Of a DNA stretch of 14,799 nt, positions 12,839-14,799 are shown piece after piece. The stretch's first letter is position 1, and each line of letters starts with the position of its first letter. The notes below the pieces were generated by a model, which was given only the letters and a program-made list of their open reading frames with translations, searched no databases and was not told where the DNA came from. Made by a program: the position numbers and the translations under genes. This DNA is from a bacterium UBP6_UBA1209 (GTDB lineage Bacteria > UBP6 > UBA1177): the NCBI GenBank assembly GCA_002309575.1, contig DBXP01000011.1, positions 1-14,799 on the forward strand. Direction: 5' to 3'.

Positions 12839-14692
12839 TTAGCAGCCGGGTGTGCCTGAAGCATATTCCGAGCACTCAGGAGTTAAAAGTGTCGGAGCAA
12901 GGGTCGCCTGCAATGTCGATTTGAAGCAGGGATCGCAAACACACTGACCTTTGGTGCCCGAGTAGTCGCAGTGGCCGTGGCTTGTCGGATAAAGGTTGAG
13001 GACGCCCTGCTGACCGCATGTTGAGCTGCAATCCTCGATGCACATTGTGCCGGCATCGTTGATATGGTAACCTTCCTCGCACTCGGTACATTTTGTACCT
13101 GTGAAATGGTCTGTGCAGGAGCAAGTTACCGTACCATGTTCTTTTTCAGCTACGCATGATCCGTGACCGTTGCAGAAGTGTGCGCCGTCGCAGGTGAGGC
13201 AGCCGCTTCCTGAGTAGTGTTCAGCGCACTGGCAGGTCGATTCGTCCCAGGATGTGCATTCGCTGCACTGAGCTTCGGTTTCAGCCGAATAAACAGCTCC
13301 GAGCTCGCTGCAGGTTTTGGTGTTGCTGTCGCAGATCTCGCCGCCGAAATCCTGAACAACGCCGTCTCCGCAAACCATCAGGCTCGAGCAGTCCTCGTTG
13401 CACTGACCGTAAATCGTTCCGTTTGTAGCTGCGCCGTCGTCACATGCTTCGCCGTGAAGTGTGACCGCATCACCGCAGTAGCTGAGCGTAGCATCCTCTT
13501 CGGAGAGTTTGCAGTCTGCCGTGCAGCGTTTGCATGGTTCACCTTCCTGCCCTTCGTTGCCGTAATTGCAGTATTCGGTTCCGTTGTTTGCGCCGTAATC
13601 GCACTCTTCACCCTGATCTTCCTGAAGAACACCGTCTCCGCAGCCGTAGAAGCCTGTGCATTCTGCGTTGCAGTGACCGTAAACGCCGTTGAATTCACCT
13701 TCATCGCAGTTTTCGTTTGCCATTTCAACTACGACACACTCTTCAACCGGCTCGACAGCTGGAGCGTCGGTATCCGGAGTTTCAGCAGCGGGAGCATCTG
13801 AATCCGGAGTTACAGGATCGACAGCATCAGCGTCGGAAGCCTCCGGAGCTGCAGCATCTGTATCTGAAACTTCAGGTGCGTCTGCATCCGTGTCAGGATT
13901 TTCGGGTGCGGTTGTATCCGCGTCTGAAGCCTCTGTATCGGTAGTCTCCTCGTCGGAAGTTTCGTCATCGTCATTGTTCTCTTCCGGTGGCAGAGGACAT
14001 ACAGCTTTCTGAATGATTGCATCGCCGCATCTTTCACCGAGAGCGGAGCAGTCAGTCTTGCAGTAGCCGTACTTTCCGTTGTTTGCGCCGTCGTCGCAAG
14101 CCTCTTCGCCGTTTTTGACACCGTCGCCGCAGTAGTCGCCGACACCGGTGCAAAGAGCGTTGCAGTATCCGTAAGTACCGTTGTCTGCGCCGTCGTCGCA
14201 CTCTTCAGTGCCGTTTTTAACGCCGTCGCCGCAGTATTCGGCAAGTGTGCAGTCAGCTTTGCAGCCGTTGTAGGTACCTACATTTCCTTCGGTTCCGTCG
14301 TCGCAAGCCTCTTCGCCGTTTTTAATACCGTCGCCGCAGAAAGCCGCCAGCGTGCAGTCTTCGTTGCAGCCGCCGTAGTGGCCGTCGTTTGCTTCCGTGC
14401 CGTCGTCGCAAGCTTCATTGTTGTTGACGATACCGTCACCGCAGTATTCAGCCGGCGGAACAGTTACGCATGAACCGTTCTGGCACTCTTTGCCGTCCGG
14501 ACACTCGTCTGAGGTTACGCATTCTGGTTTCTGTTCGGGTTCTTTGTCGAAGCAGGAGCCTTCTCTGCATTCCTGATTGTCTCCGCAGTCGGAAGAGTTA
14601 ATGCATTCCGGCTTTTCCTCTTTGTTGCCGCCGCCGCATGAGACAACGAGAGCAGCAATGAAAGCTACAAGTAAAATTACGATTTTTTTCAT
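12839..14692 (-). CDS. Large cysteine-rich lipoprotein with DUF4215 repeats and EGF-like modules
   Basis: A 617-residue surface-type lipoprotein. The signal peptide ends in lipobox VVSC, lipidated Cys19 followed by GGG, with no Asp at +2, consistent with outer-membrane sorting. Two short Cys modules follow (PECINSSDC at 28-36, PECVTSDEC at 56-64, each ending C..GSC). Next come DUF4215 repeats with core CGDG(I/V)(K/V)NG.E.CDDG....G.Y..C..DC (84-221), one interrupted repeat (222-347) and more at about 351-455. EGF-like modules (about 480-590) close the protein. Residues 233-318 are an acidic Asp/Thr/Ala/Pro/Glu linker. Such proteins are common in myxococcal genomes and thought to act in adhesion or surface interaction, but function is unknown here. 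Confidence 0.88.
   Translation of the reverse strand: MKKIVILLVAFIAALVVSCGGGNKEEKPECINSSDCGDNQECREGSCFDKEPEQKPECVTSDECPDGKECQNGSCVTVPPAEYCGDGIVNNNEACDDGTEANDGHYGGCNEDCTLAAFCGDGIKNGEEACDDGTEGNVGTYNGCKADCTLAEYCGDGVKNGTEECDDGADNGTYGYCNALCTGVGDYCGDGVKNGEEACDDGANNGKYGYCKTDCSALGERCGDAIIQKAVCPLPPEENNDDDETSDEETTDTEASDADTTAPENPDTDADAPEVSDTDAAAPEASDADAVDPVTPDSDAPAAETPDTDAPAVEPVEECVVVEMANENCDEGEFNGVYGHCNAECTGFYGCGDGVLQEDQGEECDYGANNGTEYCNYGNEGQEGEPCKRCTADCKLSEEDATLSYCGDAVTLHGEACDDGAATNGTIYGQCNEDCSSLMVCGDGVVQDFGGEICDSNTKTCSELGAVYSAETEAQCSECTSWDESTCQCAEHYSGSGCLTCDGAHFCNGHGSCVAEKEHGTVTCSCTDHFTGTKCTECEEGYHINDAGTMCIEDCSSTCGQQGVLNLYPTSHGHCDYSGTKGQCVCDPCFKSTLQATLAPTLLTPECSEYASGTPGC
13745..13924. repeat. 30-bp minisatellite, six units, inside the lipoprotein gene
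   Basis: Residues 257-316 of the lipoprotein form six 10-residue units of the pattern D-(A/T/S)-D-A-x-x-P-E-x-(S/P), for example DTDADAPEVS, DTDAAAPEAS and DADAVDPVTP. The DNA keeps a 30-base period, with copies diverged at many third positions. Because the unit is a multiple of three, copy-number change would alter linker length without breaking the frame. Confidence 0.85.
14030..14443. repeat. Four tandem DUF4215-coding repeats
   Basis: Residues 84-221 of the lipoprotein are four consecutive units of about 34-35 residues (roughly 105 bases each), each starting CGDG. The DNA is visibly repetitive, with near-identical blocks around GTCGTCGCAAGCCTCTTCGC. This is coding repetition, a likely site for recombination or assembly error. 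Confidence 0.8.
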
Positions 14693-14738
14693 CTCTTACC
14701 TCTGAAAAAAGTGAATAAAAACGCTCAAAAGCGGAAAA

Positions 14739-14765
14739 ATTATAATCAATTTTATTTTATTGCAA
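14739..14765 (-). promoter_or_regulatory. Candidate promoter of the lipoprotein gene
   Basis: Minus strand: TTGCAA (14760-14765), 15-base spacer, perfect TATAAT (14739-14744). The spacer is short, so the -35 match is doubtful. Transcription would start near 14732, just upstream of a weak 4-bp hairpin with a T-run (about 14716-14733). The hairpin could instead end the tRNA transcript. Confidence 0.4.
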
Positions 14766-14773
14766 GTATGTTC

Positions 14774-14799
14774 TGGTGCCGGAGACCGGGCTCGAACCG
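14774..14799 (-). tRNA. 3' end of a tRNA gene, probably tRNA-Leu (cut by window edge)
   Basis: On the minus strand the last 26 bases read as a tRNA end: CGG of the T-stem, T-loop TTCGAGC (14790-14796), T-stem CCGGT, acceptor strand CTCCGGC (14778-14784), discriminator A and encoded CCA (14774-14776). The acceptor end implies a 5' start of GCCGGAG, which is typical of bacterial tRNA-Leu. The anticodon lies outside the window, so the identity is inferred. Confidence 0.85.

Noticed and set aside
14030..14443. Regularly spaced repeats that could suggest a CRISPR array
   Set aside because: The repeats translate into DUF4215 units with a period near 105 bases and conserved cysteines, with no unique spacers of constant length.

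Overview
This window looks like chromosomal DNA from an uncultured Gram-negative (diderm) bacterium. It encodes a TolC-family outer-membrane protein, a large outer-membrane-type lipoprotein and class III cyclase signalling. The lipoprotein carries cysteine-rich DUF4215 ('Myxococcus cysteine-rich repeat') units and an acidic Asp/Thr/Ala/Pro linker. Together with a YdcH/DUF465 module, this suggests a myxococcal or former 'deltaproteobacterial' relative, but that placement is inference and only moderately secure. Intergenic stretches are short and AT-rich, with sigma70-like promoters and clear AGGAGG-type ribosome sites. No phage, insertion sequence or CRISPR signal was seen, and no gene-free stretch exceeds 300 bases.

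Left part, minus strand: from a good promoter near 4923-4950 runs the conserved ribosomal/replication operon rpsF (bS6), rpsR (bS18), rplI (bL9), dnaB, then a tightly coupled single-pass membrane protein of unknown function (1421-2158). The ssb gene often found between rpsF and rpsR is absent. Downstream, apparently with its own promoter, lies a TolC-like outer-membrane factor that runs off the left edge of the window.

Middle: arcC (carbamate kinase) and a P-loop protein related to cyclic 2,3-diphosphoglycerate synthetase (COG2403 type) form a minus-strand pair. They are separated by a strong intrinsic terminator or attenuator. The leader of the P-loop gene holds two tandem 20-bp imperfect-palindrome repeats. 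Divergent to it is a 687-residue membrane adenylate cyclase, built from an ECF-S-like five-helix module, a Cache-like extracytoplasmic sensor, a HAMP-like linker and a class IIIb cyclase domain. Paired hairpin terminators separate the cyclase from a convergent gene for a small secreted protein with an Ada-like zinc-binding motif.

Right part: a phosphomannomutase/phosphoglucomutase (minus) is divergent from a TsaB homologue (plus). The TsaB reading frame continues into a YdcH/DUF465 coiled coil that also has its own in-frame Shine-Dalgarno and ATG, so one gene may yield two products. Convergent with it is the 617-residue cysteine-rich lipoprotein, which has a 30-bp minisatellite inside one of its DUF4215 repeats. 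The window ends in the 3' end of a tRNA gene (probably Leu), minus strand.

Most genes are core housekeeping. The least explained items are the P-loop/arcC pair with its repeated leader, the ECF-S-like cyclase sensor, the TsaB-DUF465 fusion and the repeat-within-repeat lipoprotein.
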